64,000 bases of DNA from Mycolicibacterium alvei. GTDB taxonomy: Bacteria; Actinomycetota; Actinomycetes; Mycobacteriales; Mycobacteriaceae. The stretch spans positions 620,001 to 684,000 of the forward strand of contig NZ_AP022565.1 in assembly GCF_010727325.1 (NCBI RefSeq). The letters run 5' to 3'. Positions 33,895 through 42,684 of this stretch are shown one piece after another. The notes beneath the pieces were generated by a model. It did no database searches and had not been told where the DNA came from. It saw nothing but the letters and a program-made list of their open reading frames with translations. The number at the start of each line of letters is the position of its first letter. Position 1 is the first letter of the stretch. Position numbers and translations under genes: made by a program.

Positions 33895-33908
33895 GCCGTA
33901 AGTCTCTC

Positions 33909-34325
33909 TCAGGCGGTACCGGAATTGCCAGTCGGTCGGGACAGCTCGTGCTTGCTCTCCAGTTCGGCGAGCGCCCGGCGCAAGGCCTGGGCCTCATCGA
34001 CGCCGACTCGCTCGACGAAATGGACCAGCGCGGCCTGGCGGCTGCCGGAGTCCGCGGCCTGGTCGAGGGCGTCCACCATCAACCCGGCGACCAGCTCGTC
34101 GCGGCCGTGCGTGGGCGCATAGCGGTGCGCCCGGTCATCGCGGTGCTGTACGACGAGGTTCTTCTTCGCCAGTCGTTGCAGCACGGTCATGATCGTGGTG
34201 TAGGCCAAGTCGCGGTGGGCGGCCAGCGCCTCATGGACTTGCCGCACTGTTTGGGGTTCGGGCTCGGACCATAAGCGGTCCATCACCTCGCGCTCTAGCT
34301 CCCCGAGACGCGTCAATTTGGCCAT
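33909..34325 (-). CDS. blaI: BlaI-family transcriptional repressor
   Basis: A 138-residue BlaI/MecI/CopY winged-helix repressor: LGELEREVMDRLWSEPEPQT, VRQVHEALAAHRDLAYTTIM and TVLQRLAKKNLV form the helices, and RAHRYAPTHGRDELVAGLMV is the wing and dimer part. The C-terminus is longer than in staphylococcal BlaI. It is the first gene of a two-gene operon with the M56 protease. Regulation of beta-lactamase (blaC), its own operon and ATP synthase genes is known for the M. tuberculosis orthologue Rv1846c. Confidence 0.92.
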   Translation of the reverse strand: MAKLTRLGELEREVMDRLWSEPEPQTVRQVHEALAAHRDLAYTTIMTVLQRLAKKNLVVQHRDDRAHRYAPTHGRDELVAGLMVDALDQAADSGSRQAALVHFVERVGVDEAQALRRALAELESKHELSRPTGNSGTA

Positions 34326-34359
34326 GTTCCGTTCACTCTCCTGAGCAGTAAAGCCAGCG

Positions 34360-34376
34360 TACTACGGGATTACTAC
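34360..34376. promoter_or_regulatory. Candidate BlaI-binding repeat upstream of blaI
   Basis: TACTAC occurs twice as a direct repeat, at 34360-34365 and 34371-34376, about 35 bases upstream of the blaI start. BlaI operators contain TACTAC-type half-sites, usually as a dyad with GTAGTA. Here the two are head-to-tail, so this is only a candidate for autoregulation. Confidence 0.35.
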
Positions 34377-34504
34377 CGTGCGTCGTATGCGGTTGCGGCT
34401 GGCCTCTGGACAACTGTCTGCATCGGTCGAGGGCGAGGTCAGCGCCCTTTATCGGGCTTGTTGTGAATCCAGTCACAGCAGGTAGCTCTCGTGCTTCATA
34501 TGAC

Positions 34505-34523
34505 TATAGTAAGGCTAACCTAA
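34505..34523 (+). promoter_or_regulatory. Candidate IdeR iron box before the FhuF-like gene
   Basis: TATAGTAAGGCTAACCTAA matches the 19-base IdeR consensus (TTAGGTTAGSCTAACCTAA) at 15 positions, with the right half (AGGCTAACCTAA) exact. It lies 25 bases before the next gene's ATG and overlaps a possible -10 element (TATAGT). It predicts repression in iron-replete cells. Confidence 0.7.
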
Positions 34524-34548
34524 GTCAAACTGAGCCTTCGGAGGTGAC

Positions 34549-35319
34549 ATGACGGTCTTGATCGAAGATCCGCTGATCGCGGGCATGGACATCGGGCGGA
34601 CGCTGCCGCTGCATGAGTCGAGTCGGCGTTTGCGTGAACTGTGTCCGGAGTGTCCGCGGGTCTACGGTGTGGCCGTGGTGGGCGACCTCTCGCGCCGGCG
34701 GTGGTGGCCGCTTACGGAGGCGTTGTCCGGGGATCGGCTGCGGGGAATGTTCGACGCCGCGATGGCCGAAACCGGGAACCGGGCCGCCGTCGCGCAGCAG
34801 TTGGCCGCCACGTTCACCCATGTGGTGATCGGTCGGGTCGTGCCGCTGTTGGTGCTGGAAGGGCGGGCCTGGGACACCGGATTGGAGAACCTGTGGGTCC
34901 ATGTCGACTCCGAGGGTGCGATCGACTGGGTCGGCGTCGTCGATCCGACGCTGCGCGGACTGCCCGAGGATTCGTATTACTGCGGCCGGGCCGCCCGGTG
35001 CGCGAGCGTTTCTCGCGACGGGATCGTCGCGCTACCCAGTGAGGCGGCGCTGACCACCTGGGTGGCGCATCGCAGTCACCGCGCGCTCGCACCCTTGTTC
35101 GCCCGGTTGGCCGACGTCAGTGACGGCGCCGTGTCTGTCGCGGCGATGTGGCACCTGGTCGGCGCGGCGGTGGTCGGCGCGGCCACCCAGGTCCCGCTGC
35201 TGGCCGGCTCGAGTGAGGTCGTGAGCATGCGGCGCGGCCAGGCCCTGCTCGATGCGATGGTCGGCTTCGGCCTGCCCGTCCGCGGCTCGGGCCGGGCGGG
35301 GAGGGGCTTGTTGAATTAG
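34549..35319 (+). CDS. FhuF-like putative siderophore-iron reductase, iron-regulated
   Basis: A 256-residue protein. The central part (FTHVVIGRVVPLLVLEGRAW, then DTGLENLWVHVDSEGAIDWV) and the C-terminal helical part (AMWHLVGAAVVGAATQVPLL) resemble the FhuF/IucA-C-terminal superfamily. The usual C-terminal CCx10CxxC iron-sulfur site is absent; cysteines occur instead as CPEC (about 32-35) and CGRAARC. The ATG at 34549 follows GGAGGTGAC, and an IdeR box sits just upstream. Lies between blaI and mrsI. Role in releasing iron from siderophores is inferred. Confidence 0.55.
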   Translation: MTVLIEDPLIAGMDIGRTLPLHESSRRLRELCPECPRVYGVAVVGDLSRRRWWPLTEALSGDRLRGMFDAAMAETGNRAAVAQQLAATFTHVVIGRVVPLLVLEGRAWDTGLENLWVHVDSEGAIDWVGVVDPTLRGLPEDSYYCGRAARCASVSRDGIVALPSEAALTTWVAHRSHRALAPLFARLADVSDGAVSVAAMWHLVGAAVVGAATQVPLLAGSSEVVSMRRGQALLDAMVGFGLPVRGSGRAGRGLLN

Positions 35320-35334
35320 GGTAGCCTTGCCTAG
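35316..35334 (+). promoter_or_regulatory. Candidate IdeR iron box before the MrsI sRNA
   Basis: TTAGGGTAGCCTTGCCTAG matches the IdeR consensus at 15 of 19 positions. It begins inside the last codons of the FhuF-like gene and is followed at once by a -10-like TAGTAT (35332-35337), so a bound repressor would block transcription starting near 35344. Confidence 0.65.
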
Positions 35335-35343
35335 TATGTGAAT

Positions 35344-35445
35344 ACGAGACCAACGGACCGAGCCGGAGTCCTGAGGGCTGCAGAGACCCCCGGTCCGCTC
35401 GAGGGCGGGTCCCGCGTACTACGCGGGACCCGCCCGCATCTTTGC
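35344..35445 (+). ncRNA. mrsI: MrsI iron-responsive small RNA (homologue of ncRv11846)
   Basis: A roughly 100-base transcript unit with no open frame. It starts after an IdeR-like box and TAGTAT, contains a GGACCGAGCCGG...CCCCCGGTCC pairing region, and ends in a very strong intrinsic terminator. The location between blaI and the Rv1847 homologue is exactly that of M. tuberculosis MrsI (ncRv11846). MrsI is induced under low iron and represses non-essential iron-storage and iron-using mRNAs such as bfrA through a loop seed. Ends are estimates from promoter and terminator positions. Confidence 0.72.
35403..35443 (+). terminator. Strong intrinsic terminator of MrsI
   Basis: A perfect 14-bp stem (35403-35416 with 35422-35435) with a five-base loop (TACTA) precedes GCATCTTT. 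It ends 30 bases before the next gene's likely GTG start, which isolates the sRNA from the thioesterase and urease genes. Confidence 0.9.
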
Positions 35446-35473
35446 GGTGCCACAGCGTGTAGACACGAGGACT

Positions 35474-35875
35474 GTGACCACTGATTTCCCCGAGGGCCTG
35501 GGTAGAGGATTCGATACCGAGCTGGGCCTGACCTATCTGGATCTCACCCCCGACGGCGGTCGCGCACAGCTGACGATCCACGAAAAGCTGTTGCAGCCGT
35601 GGGGGATCGTGCACGGCGGCGTGTACTGCTCGATCGTCGAAAGCCTGGCCAGCGTGTCCGGCCACATCTGGTTGTCGGAGAACGGCGGCGGCACGGTCGT
35701 CGGGGTCAACAACAACACCGACTTCCTGCGCGCCATCGGTTCGGGCACGGTGACCGCAGTGTCGACGCCGATCCACCGTGGGCGGCGTCAGCAGCTGTGG
35801 TTGATCACCATCACCGATGAGGACGACCGCCTGGTGGCGCGCGGCCAGGTGCGGTTGCAGAACATCGCCGAGTAG
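35474..35875 (+). CDS. PaaI-family hotdog thioesterase (Rv1847-like)
   Basis: A 133-residue single hotdog protein. The conserved [20 protein letters not shown] motif holds the HGG site typical of 4-hydroxybenzoyl-CoA/PaaI-type thioesterases, followed by [20 protein letters not shown] and [15 protein letters not shown]. It hydrolyses acyl-CoA or aryl-CoA; the natural substrate is not known. The GTG at 35474 is preferred because it follows a GAGG site and clears the MrsI terminator; an in-frame GTG at 35447 would sit two bases beyond it. Precedes the urease genes by 59 bases. Confidence 0.82.
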   Translation: MTTDFPEGLGRGFDTELGLTYLDLTPDGGRAQLTIHEKLLQPWGIVHGGVYCSIVESLASVSGHIWLSENGGGTVVGVNNNTDFLRAIGSGTVTAVSTPIHRGRRQQLWLITITDEDDRLVARGQVRLQNIAE

Positions 35876-35934
35876 TCGCCGGCCCGCCGTGCGCGCGCTG
35901 CCGAACTCCGCTCGCCGTGGCAATATCGCGCACT

Positions 35935-36237
35935 ATGCGTTTGACCCCGCATGAGCAGGACCGCCTGCTCATCTCGTATGCAGCCGAGCTGGCCCGCCGG
36001 AGACAGGCTCGCGGCCTGCGGCTCAATCACCCGGAGGCCGTCGCGGTGATCACCGATCACCTGCTGGAGGGTGCGCGCGACGGTCGTACCGTCGCCGAGT
36101 TGATGGTGAGCGGACGAGACGTGCTGACGCGCGGACAGGTGATGGAAGGTGTGCCCGAGATGCTCGACGACGTGCAGGTCGAGGCGACATTCCCCGACGG
36201 CACCAAACTGGTTACCGTCCACCACCCGATCGCCTGA
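35935..36237 (+). CDS. ureA: Urease gamma subunit
   Basis: A 100-residue subunit, the standard length ([55 protein letters not shown]). It is the first gene of a complete urease operon. With UreB and UreC it forms the apoenzyme that hydrolyses urea to ammonia and carbamate. The ATG at 35935 is chosen over an upstream in-frame start at 35917 because all gamma subunits begin at MRLTPxE. Confidence 0.96.
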   Translation: MRLTPHEQDRLLISYAAELARRRQARGLRLNHPEAVAVITDHLLEGARDGRTVAELMVSGRDVLTRGQVMEGVPEMLDDVQVEATFPDGTKLVTVHHPIA

Positions 36238-36240
36238 GTG

Positions 36241-36555
36241 ATGATCCCAGGCGAGATTCTGTTCGGTGACGGCACCATAGTGCTCAATGCCGGTGCGCCA
36301 CGGTTGATTCTGGACGTCGTCAACACCGGTGACCGGCCCGTACAAGTCGGCAGTCACGTACACCTGCCACAGGCCAATGCCGCCCTGGATTTCGACCGGG
36401 CCGCTGCTCGCGGCCATCGGCTCGACATCCCGGCCGGTACCGCGGTTCGATTCGAACCCGGTGTGGCCCAGCGGATCTCGTTGGTCCCACTCGGTGGCTT
36501 GCGCGAGGTACACGGAATCAGTCTCGATCCGCCCGGTCGATTGGACCCTTCATGA
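36241..36555 (+). CDS. ureB: Urease beta subunit
   Basis: A 104-residue subunit ([49 protein letters not shown]). It starts three bases after ureA ends and overlaps ureC by four bases (ATGA). The ATG at 36241 is the usual N-terminus; the GTG immediately before would add one residue. Standard length and content. Confidence 0.96.
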   Translation: MIPGEILFGDGTIVLNAGAPRLILDVVNTGDRPVQVGSHVHLPQANAALDFDRAAARGHRLDIPAGTAVRFEPGVAQRISLVPLGGLREVHGISLDPPGRLDPS

Positions 36556-38273
36556 CCGAATTGACCAGGGCCCGTTACGCGGCGCTGTTCGGCCCGACCG
36601 CCGGTGATCGGATCCGCCTGGCCGACACGGACCTGTTCGTCGAGATCACCGAGGACCGCAGCGGCGGCCCCCGCCTGGCCGGCGACGAGGCGGTGTTCGG
36701 CGGCGGAAAGGTGCTGCGCGAGTCGATGGGGCAGTCGAGGGCCACCCGGGCCGATGGCGCTCCGGACACCGTCATCACCGGCGTGGTGATCATCGACCAC
36801 TGGGGGATCATCAAGGCCGACATCGGGATCCGCGATGGCCGCATCGTGGGGATCGGGAAGGCAGGCAACCCCGAAATCATGACCGGGGTGCACCCCGCCC
36901 TGGTCGTCGGTCCTTCGACCGAGATCATCGGGGGCAACGGCCGGATCCTGACCGCAGGTGCGATCGACTGCCACGTGCACCTGATCTGTCCGCAGATCAT
37001 GGCGGAAGCACTCGGTTCCGGTATCACCACGATTGTGGCCGGCGGCACCGGTCCCGCCGAGGGCAGCAAGGCGACCACCGTCACCCCGGGTGCCTGGCAC
37101 CTGGCCCGGATGCTGGAATCGCTGGACTCCTGGCCGCTCAACGTCGCGCTGCTGGGCAAAGGAAATACCGTCAGCGCGGACGCCTTGTGGGAGCAGTTAC
37201 GTGGCGGCGCAGCCGGTTTCAAGCTGCACGAGGACTGGGGCACGACGCCGGCGGCCATCGACGCCTGCCTCACCGTCGCCGACGCCGCAGGCGTCCAGGT
37301 CAACATCCATACCGACACCCTCAATGAGGCCGGTTTCGTCGAGGACACCCTGGCCGCCATCAAGGGTCGCGGCATCCACGCGTATCACACCGAAGGTGCC
37401 GGTGGCGGGCATGCACCCGACATCATCACCGTGGCGGCGCACCCGAATGTGCTGCCCAGTTCGACCAACCCGACCCGGCCGCACACGGTCAACACTCTCG
37501 ATGAGCACCTCGACATGCTCATGGTGTGCCATCACCTCAATCCGAACGTGCCCGAGGATCTGGCCTTTGCCGAGAGCCGGATCCGGCCCTCGACGATCGC
37601 CGCCGAGGACCTGTTGCACGACATCGGGGCGATCTCGATGATCGGCAGTGACGCGCAGGCGATGGGTCGCATCGGTGAGGTGGTCCTGCGGACCTGGCAG
37701 ACCGCGCACGTGATGAAGCGCAGGCGTGGCGCGCTGGAGGGCGACGGTGCGGCGGACAACAACCGAGTCCGCCGGTACGTGGCGAAATACACCATCTGCC
37801 CGGCCGTTGCGCACGGTCTGGACGACGAGATCGGTTCGGTCGAGGTCGGCAAGCTGGCCGATCTGGTGCTGTGGGAACCGGCGTTCTTCGGCGTACGCCC
37901 GCACGCGGTGCTCAAGGGCGGAATGATCACCTGGGCGGCCATGGGCGATGCCAACGCCTCAATCCCCACCCCGCAGCCGGTACTGCCCCGCCCGATGTTC
38001 GGTGCGGCTCCGGCCGCGGCGGCCGCCACCTCCGTGCATTTCGTCGCGCCGCAGGCAATCGAGGACGGCTTGGCTGAACGCCTCGATATTCGTCGAAAGC
38101 TGGCTGCGGTCAAAAATGTTCGGCAGGTGGGCAAGGCTGCGATGCCGCTCAACGATGCGCTGCCGAGTATCGAGGTTGATCCGGACACCTTCACCGTGCG
38201 GATCGACGGGCAGGTGTGGCAGGAAGATCCCGCGGTCGAACTGCCGATGGCCCAGCGATATTTCCTGTTCTAG
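36552..38273 (+). CDS. ureC: Urease alpha subunit (catalytic)
   Basis: A 573-residue nickel enzyme. The ligand motifs are all present: the HxH pair in [10 protein letters not shown], the carbamylated lysine in GFKLHEDWG, histidines in [12 protein letters not shown], the flap histidines in [20 protein letters not shown], and the aspartate in [13 protein letters not shown]. Ammonia release from urea supports nitrogen supply and acid neutralisation. Full length and uninterrupted; ureF follows without a gap. Confidence 0.97.
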   Translation: MTELTRARYAALFGPTAGDRIRLADTDLFVEITEDRSGGPRLAGDEAVFGGGKVLRESMGQSRATRADGAPDTVITGVVIIDHWGIIKADIGIRDGRIVGIGKAGNPEIMTGVHPALVVGPSTEIIGGNGRILTAGAIDCHVHLICPQIMAEALGSGITTIVAGGTGPAEGSKATTVTPGAWHLARMLESLDSWPLNVALLGKGNTVSADALWEQLRGGAAGFKLHEDWGTTPAAIDACLTVADAAGVQVNIHTDTLNEAGFVEDTLAAIKGRGIHAYHTEGAGGGHAPDIITVAAHPNVLPSSTNPTRPHTVNTLDEHLDMLMVCHHLNPNVPEDLAFAESRIRPSTIAAEDLLHDIGAISMIGSDAQAMGRIGEVVLRTWQTAHVMKRRRGALEGDGAADNNRVRRYVAKYTICPAVAHGLDDEIGSVEVGKLADLVLWEPAFFGVRPHAVLKGGMITWAAMGDANASIPTPQPVLPRPMFGAAPAAAAATSVHFVAPQAIEDGLAERLDIRRKLAAVKNVRQVGKAAMPLNDALPSIEVDPDTFTVRIDGQVWQEDPAVELPMAQRYFLF

Positions 38274-38909
38274 ATGACCAGCCTGACAACCCTTCTGAAC
38301 CTGGCCGATTCGCGGTTGCCGACCGGCGGCCACGTGCATTCCGGTGGTGTCGAGGAGGCGGTGACCAGCGGCCTGCTCACCGACCTGCCCACCCTCCGTG
38401 CCTTCCTGATCCGTCGCATCCGCACCAGCGGAATGGTGGCCGCCTCGTTGGCGGTGGCGGTACGCACCGGGGCCATGGATCCCGCGGATGCCGATGCCGA
38501 AACCGATGCCCGCACACCGGCTCCGGCGGCGCGTGACGCTTCCCGCGCCCAGGGTCGTGGATTGGTCCGGTTGGCCAGGCGGGTCTGGCCGCTGCAATCG
38601 TGGGACGCGCTGGGTCCCCGGCCGCATCTGCCGGTCGCAGCGGGCGCGGTCGGGGCGGCCGCCGGACTGGACGAAAATCAGACCGCACTATCGGTGGTCT
38701 ATACCACCATGACGGGTTCGGCCACCGCCGCGCAACGGTTGCTCGCGTTGGACCCCACCGACGTCGCGGCCCTGACCTTCGAGCTGTCCGGGTTGTGTGA
38801 CGACGTGGCCGCGGAGGCGGTCACCGGGTTGGCCGATCTGTCCGACCCGTTGCTCGACGTCCTCGCGCAGCGGCACACCGAACGGGACCGTCCCCTGTTC
38901 GTCTCGTAA
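38274..38909 (+). CDS. ureF: Urease accessory protein UreF
   Basis: A 211-residue all-helical accessory protein ([60 protein letters not shown]). UreF acts with UreD and UreG to deliver nickel and CO2 to apo-urease. It starts directly after the ureC stop. The pattern [17 protein letters not shown] is the mycobacterial version of the usual SPxLPxGxFxYSxGLE motif. Confidence 0.93.
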   Translation: MTSLTTLLNLADSRLPTGGHVHSGGVEEAVTSGLLTDLPTLRAFLIRRIRTSGMVAASLAVAVRTGAMDPADADAETDARTPAPAARDASRAQGRGLVRLARRVWPLQSWDALGPRPHLPVAAGAVGAAAGLDENQTALSVVYTTMTGSATAAQRLLALDPTDVAALTFELSGLCDDVAAEAVTGLADLSDPLLDVLAQRHTERDRPLFVS

Positions 38910-38938
38910 ATCTTCGTCAAGTTCTCGAAAGGCCCACC

Positions 38939-39625
38939 ATGCCACCACATTTCCTCGACGGCGAACCGCACACCCACACCGACCGGCCCAAACGGGTACG
39001 CCATCCCGGCGAGCCGCTGCGCATCGGTGTCGGGGGTCCGGTCGGTTCGGGTAAGACGGCGCTGGTCGCGGCGCTGTGCCGGCAGCTGCGCGATGAGTTG
39101 TCGCTGGCGGTGTTGACCAACGACATCTACACCACCGAGGACGCCGACTTCCTGCGCCGGCATGCGGTACTGCCCGATGAGCGGATCGCCGCGGTACAGA
39201 CCGGGGGATGTCCGCACACCGCGATCCGCGACGACATCACCGCGAACCTGGATGCGATCGATGACCTGATCGAGGCCAACCCGGCACTGGATCTGATCCT
39301 CGTCGAATCCGGCGGCGACAACCTCACGGCGACGTTCTCGTCGGGGCTGGTGGATGTGCAGATCTTCGTCGTCGACGTGGCCGGGGGAGACAAGGTACCG
39401 CGCAAGGGCGGCCCCGGCGTCACGTACTCGGATCTGTTGGTGGTCAACAAGACCGATCTGGCCCCGCTGGTGGGCGCCGACCTCGACGTGATGCGCCGCG
39501 ACGCGGCCACGGTACGCGCACACCGGCCGACCGCCCTGATCTCACTGACCGAGGATCCGTCCGCGGGTCCGGTACTGGCCTGGGTACGCGAACAGCTCAA
39601 GGCCGCGCGGGCAACGTCGGTCTGA
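38939..39625 (+). CDS. ureG: Urease accessory GTPase UreG
   Basis: A 228-residue SIMIBI GTPase. P-loop [18 protein letters not shown], the nickel-binding CPH motif in [13 protein letters not shown], and the G4 motif VNKTD. The N-terminal extension has several histidines ([12 protein letters not shown]), typical of UreG proteins that store nickel there. It hydrolyses GTP to drive nickel insertion into urease. The stop codon shares its last base with the ureD start. Confidence 0.95.
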   Translation: MPPHFLDGEPHTHTDRPKRVRHPGEPLRIGVGGPVGSGKTALVAALCRQLRDELSLAVLTNDIYTTEDADFLRRHAVLPDERIAAVQTGGCPHTAIRDDITANLDAIDDLIEANPALDLILVESGGDNLTATFSSGLVDVQIFVVDVAGGDKVPRKGGPGVTYSDLLVVNKTDLAPLVGADLDVMRRDAATVRAHRPTALISLTEDPSAGPVLAWVREQLKAARATSV

Positions 39626-40272
39626 TGCAGCCGCACGTCGTCATCGTGGCCGCGCCGGGCCGGTTGCCGCGCATCGAGGCCGCCGGTGGTCTGGCCGGAC
39701 GGTGCACCGAACCCGACACGGTGCACTTGATCTCAACGGCTGCCACACCACTGGGGGGCGACACCCTCACAGTGCGTCTGGTCGTGGAGGCCGGTGCCCG
39801 GCTGCGGGTTCGCACCGCTGCGGCCACGCTGGTATTGCCCGGCGCCCACACACTCCGGTCGACGGCGCATTGGGACATCCAGGTGGCCGGGCAGTTGGAT
39901 CTCGACCCGGAGCCGACTGTGGTGGCAGGCGGTTCGGCGCATTGCACCACCACGCGACTGCAATTGGCCGAACCTGCCCACATACGTATCCGGGAGCGAA
40001 CCCAGATCGGCCGATCCGGGGAGCGGGAAGGTTTCTGGTCGTCGGCGATGCATGCCGACGTGGCCTCGGCGCCCCTGTTGCGTCATCGGATACAACTCGG
40101 CAGTGGAGCAGTGGCCGATGACGAACTGGCTGCCCCTCGGGCCTGCATCAGTGAATTGCGTTATCCCGCATCCTTATTCGAAGGACGCGGAACGGTGCTG
40201 GCATTGGCCCGGGGCGGCAGCCTGGCCACCTGGCAAGGTGACCGGCTACCCCCTGACGTCCCAGGGCGCTAG
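39625..40272 (+). CDS. ureD: Urease accessory protein UreD
   Basis: A 215-residue beta-rich accessory protein (GGDTLTVRLVVEAGARLRVR; HWDIQVAGQLDLDPEPTVVA; YPASLFEGRGTVLALARGGS). It is at the short end for UreD proteins but normal for mycobacteria. It scaffolds UreF and UreG on apo-urease. Last gene of ureABCFGD; it overlaps the convergent ndh gene by four bases. Confidence 0.9.
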   Translation: MQPHVVIVAAPGRLPRIEAAGGLAGRCTEPDTVHLISTAATPLGGDTLTVRLVVEAGARLRVRTAAATLVLPGAHTLRSTAHWDIQVAGQLDLDPEPTVVAGGSAHCTTTRLQLAEPAHIRIRERTQIGRSGEREGFWSSAMHADVASAPLLRHRIQLGSGAVADDELAAPRACISELRYPASLFEGRGTVLALARGGSLATWQGDRLPPDVPGR

Positions 40273-41642
40273 GAAGCCGCCTTCTCGGTTTCCTGCACCG
40301 CGGCGGCGATCTCTTCGAGTTCCTCGATCCGGGTACGGGCGTAGGCCTGCTGTTCGGTGATGGTGAGCTGACCGCGCTTGGTGCTCAGGAACGTCACACC
40401 CCACGACAACACCGTCACCAGACGACTCTTGAACCCGACGATGTACACCAGGTGCAGCACCAACCAGCACACCCAGGCGAAGAACCCGGAGAACTCGACC
40501 GGGCCGACCTTGGCCACCGCCGAGAACCGCGACACCGTCGCCATCGAGCCCTTGTCGAAGTACTCGAACGGCGCCCGGATTTTCGGGCTGGTCCCGGCGA
40601 CCTCGCGCTTGATCAGCTTGGCGGCGTAACGGCCGCCCTGGATCGCCCCCTGGGCGACACCCGGCACACCGTCCATCGCGGCCATATCGCCGACGACGAA
40701 GACATTGGGATGGCCCGGAAGCGTCAGATCCGGCCCCACCTTGACCCGGCCGGCCCGGTCGAGCTCCACCCCGGACTGTTCGGCCAGATCCTTACCGAGC
40801 GGGCTTGCCGAGACGCCGGCCGACCACACCTTGCAGGCCGATTCGATCCGCCGCAGCGTGCCGTCGGAGTCCTTGACCGTCAGACCGTTGCGGTCGACGT
40901 CGGTGACCATGGCGCCGAGCTGAACCTCGACCCCCATCTTCTCCAGCCGTTCCTGGGCCCGTTTGCCCAGCTTCGGGCCCATCGGTGGCAGGACCGCCGG
41001 TGCGGCATCGAGCAGGATCACCCGGGCCTCGGTGGGGTCGATGTGGCGGAAGCTTCCGTGCAGCGTCTGATCCGACAATTCGGCGATCTGCCCGGCCATC
41101 TCCACGCCCGTCGGACCGGCACCCACCACGGTGAAGGTGAGTAGCTTGGCCCGACGCACCGGATCACTGGACCGCTCGGCCTGCTCGAACGCGCCGAGGA
41201 TACGGCCGCGCAGCTCCAGGGCATCGTCGATCGACTTCATGCCGGGAGCGAACTCGGCGAAATGGTCGTTGCCGAAGTACGACTGCCCGGCGCCGGCCGC
41301 GATGATCAGACTGTCGTACGGAGTGGAGTAGTGGTGGCCGAGCAGGACCGATTCGACGGTCCGCTTCTCCAGATCGATGTGTGTCACGTCGCCCAACAGC
41401 ACCTGGGCATTCTTCTGCTTGCGCAGGATCACTCGGGTGGCCGGGGCAATCTCGCCCTCGGAGATGATCCCGGTGGCCACCTGGTACAGCAACGGCTGGA
41501 ACAGGTGGTGCGTGGTGCGGGCGATCAGCTTGACGTCGACGTCGGCACGTTTGAGGGTCTTGGCGGCGGTCAGACCGCCGAAACCCGATCCGATGATGAC
41601 TACCTTGTGCCGATCCGATGCCGTAGCTCCGGCATGGCTCAT
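40269..41642 (-). CDS. ndh: Type II NADH dehydrogenase (NDH-2)
   Basis: A 457-residue membrane-associated flavoprotein. FAD fold VVIIGSGFGGLTAAKTLKRA, NAD fold TFVVGAGPTGVEMAGQIAEL, and the quinone-site region GRYAAKLIKREVAG. The C-terminal amphipathic part (FFAWVCWLVLHLVYIVGFKS) anchors it to the inner leaflet. It passes electrons from NADH to menaquinone without pumping protons and is the main mycobacterial NADH oxidase; loss-of-function changes are linked to isoniazid resistance. Confidence 0.95.
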   Translation of the reverse strand: MSHAGATASDRHKVVIIGSGFGGLTAAKTLKRADVDVKLIARTTHHLFQPLLYQVATGIISEGEIAPATRVILRKQKNAQVLLGDVTHIDLEKRTVESVLLGHHYSTPYDSLIIAAGAGQSYFGNDHFAEFAPGMKSIDDALELRGRILGAFEQAERSSDPVRRAKLLTFTVVGAGPTGVEMAGQIAELSDQTLHGSFRHIDPTEARVILLDAAPAVLPPMGPKLGKRAQERLEKMGVEVQLGAMVTDVDRNGLTVKDSDGTLRRIESACKVWSAGVSASPLGKDLAEQSGVELDRAGRVKVGPDLTLPGHPNVFVVGDMAAMDGVPGVAQGAIQGGRYAAKLIKREVAGTSPKIRAPFEYFDKGSMATVSRFSAVAKVGPVEFSGFFAWVCWLVLHLVYIVGFKSRLVTVLSWGVTFLSTKRGQLTITEQQAYARTRIEELEEIAAAVQETEKAAS

Positions 41643-41739
41643 TGCTGCTCCTCGCGGACGTGTTTGCCACTCGTATAACGAATAGGTTAGACGGCGGTAT
41701 TCCGATCAGTGCGGTGAGATGGCTAACCGAACCGAATGT

Positions 41740-42666
41740 TTACCCGTAGATAAGTGGTTTCAACTCTTCGGCCACCGCGGTGATGCCACCCGGCACGTAA
41801 CCGCCCGTGGTCACCGGGCTGAGGATGACCCCGTCGACCCCGGCATCGAGGACCTTCGTCTTGACCTGTTCGGCGACCTGCGCTGGGCTGCCGAACACCA
41901 CATTCTGCTTCACCTCGTCGGGAATCATGTCCGCGGTGACGTGGTCGCCGATCATTGCGAAGACCAGCATGCTGGTCTCCAGTGTTGCCGGGTCGCGGTC
42001 GATTTCCTCGCAACGCTGTCTGACCACCTGAACTTTGCGGGGCAGTTCGTCGAACCCCGCGATGATGTTGAGGTGGTCGAAATACCGCGCCGCCAACGGG
42101 ATGGTCTTCTTCTCGCCGCTGCCGCCGATCATCAGCGGAATGTGTTCGCGGAAGCGCGGTTCGGCAAAGGCGTCCTGGGTGCGGTAGTAGTTCCCGTCGA
42201 TACTGACGCGTTCGCCGGCGAGCATCGGCACGATGATCTGCAGTGCCTCGTCGAGCTTCTCGAATCGCTCGGTGAAGGTGCCGAATTCGAAACCGAGGCT
42301 GTCGTGCTCGAGTTCGAACCAGCCGGTCCCGATACCCAGAACGGCCCGGCCCGCGCTGACCACGTCGAGAGTGGTGATGGACTTGGCCAGCAGAGTCGGG
42401 TTTCGGTAGGTGTTGCCTGTCACCAACGTGCCCAGGTGTACTTCTTGGGTTGCCTGCGCCAATGCGCCGAGAGCGGTGTAGGCCTCCAGCATCGGCTGAT
42501 CGGGAGTACCGATCTGTGGCAGCTGGTACAGGTGGTCCATCACGAACACCGAATCGAATCCGGCGGACTCGGCCTCGCGGGCCTGGGCGATGACGGTGGG
42601 GAACAGCTCGGCGACGCCGGTGCCGTAGGTGAAGTTGGGAATCTGGAGTGCGAGTCGGATCGTCAC
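41740..42666 (-). CDS. LLM-class, probably F420-dependent oxidoreductase (Rv1855c-like)
   Basis: A 308-residue TIM-barrel protein of the luciferase-like family (LALQIPNFTYGTGVAELFPT; DHLYQLPQIGTPDQPMLEAY; TGNTYRNPTLLAKSITTLDV; GIGTGWFELEHDSLGFEFGT). Mycobacterial members mostly use coenzyme F420, and the conserved GNTYRNP and IGGSGEKKT blocks fit that group. No specific substrate. The gene is followed by an SDR on the same strand, 18 bases between, possibly one unit. Confidence 0.88.
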   Translation of the reverse strand: MTIRLALQIPNFTYGTGVAELFPTVIAQAREAESAGFDSVFVMDHLYQLPQIGTPDQPMLEAYTALGALAQATQEVHLGTLVTGNTYRNPTLLAKSITTLDVVSAGRAVLGIGTGWFELEHDSLGFEFGTFTERFEKLDEALQIIVPMLAGERVSIDGNYYRTQDAFAEPRFREHIPLMIGGSGEKKTIPLAARYFDHLNIIAGFDELPRKVQVVRQRCEEIDRDPATLETSMLVFAMIGDHVTADMIPDEVKQNVVFGSPAQVAEQVKTKVLDAGVDGVILSPVTTGGYVPGGITAVAEELKPLIYG

Positions 42667-42684
42667 TCCATCTACCGTAACCCT

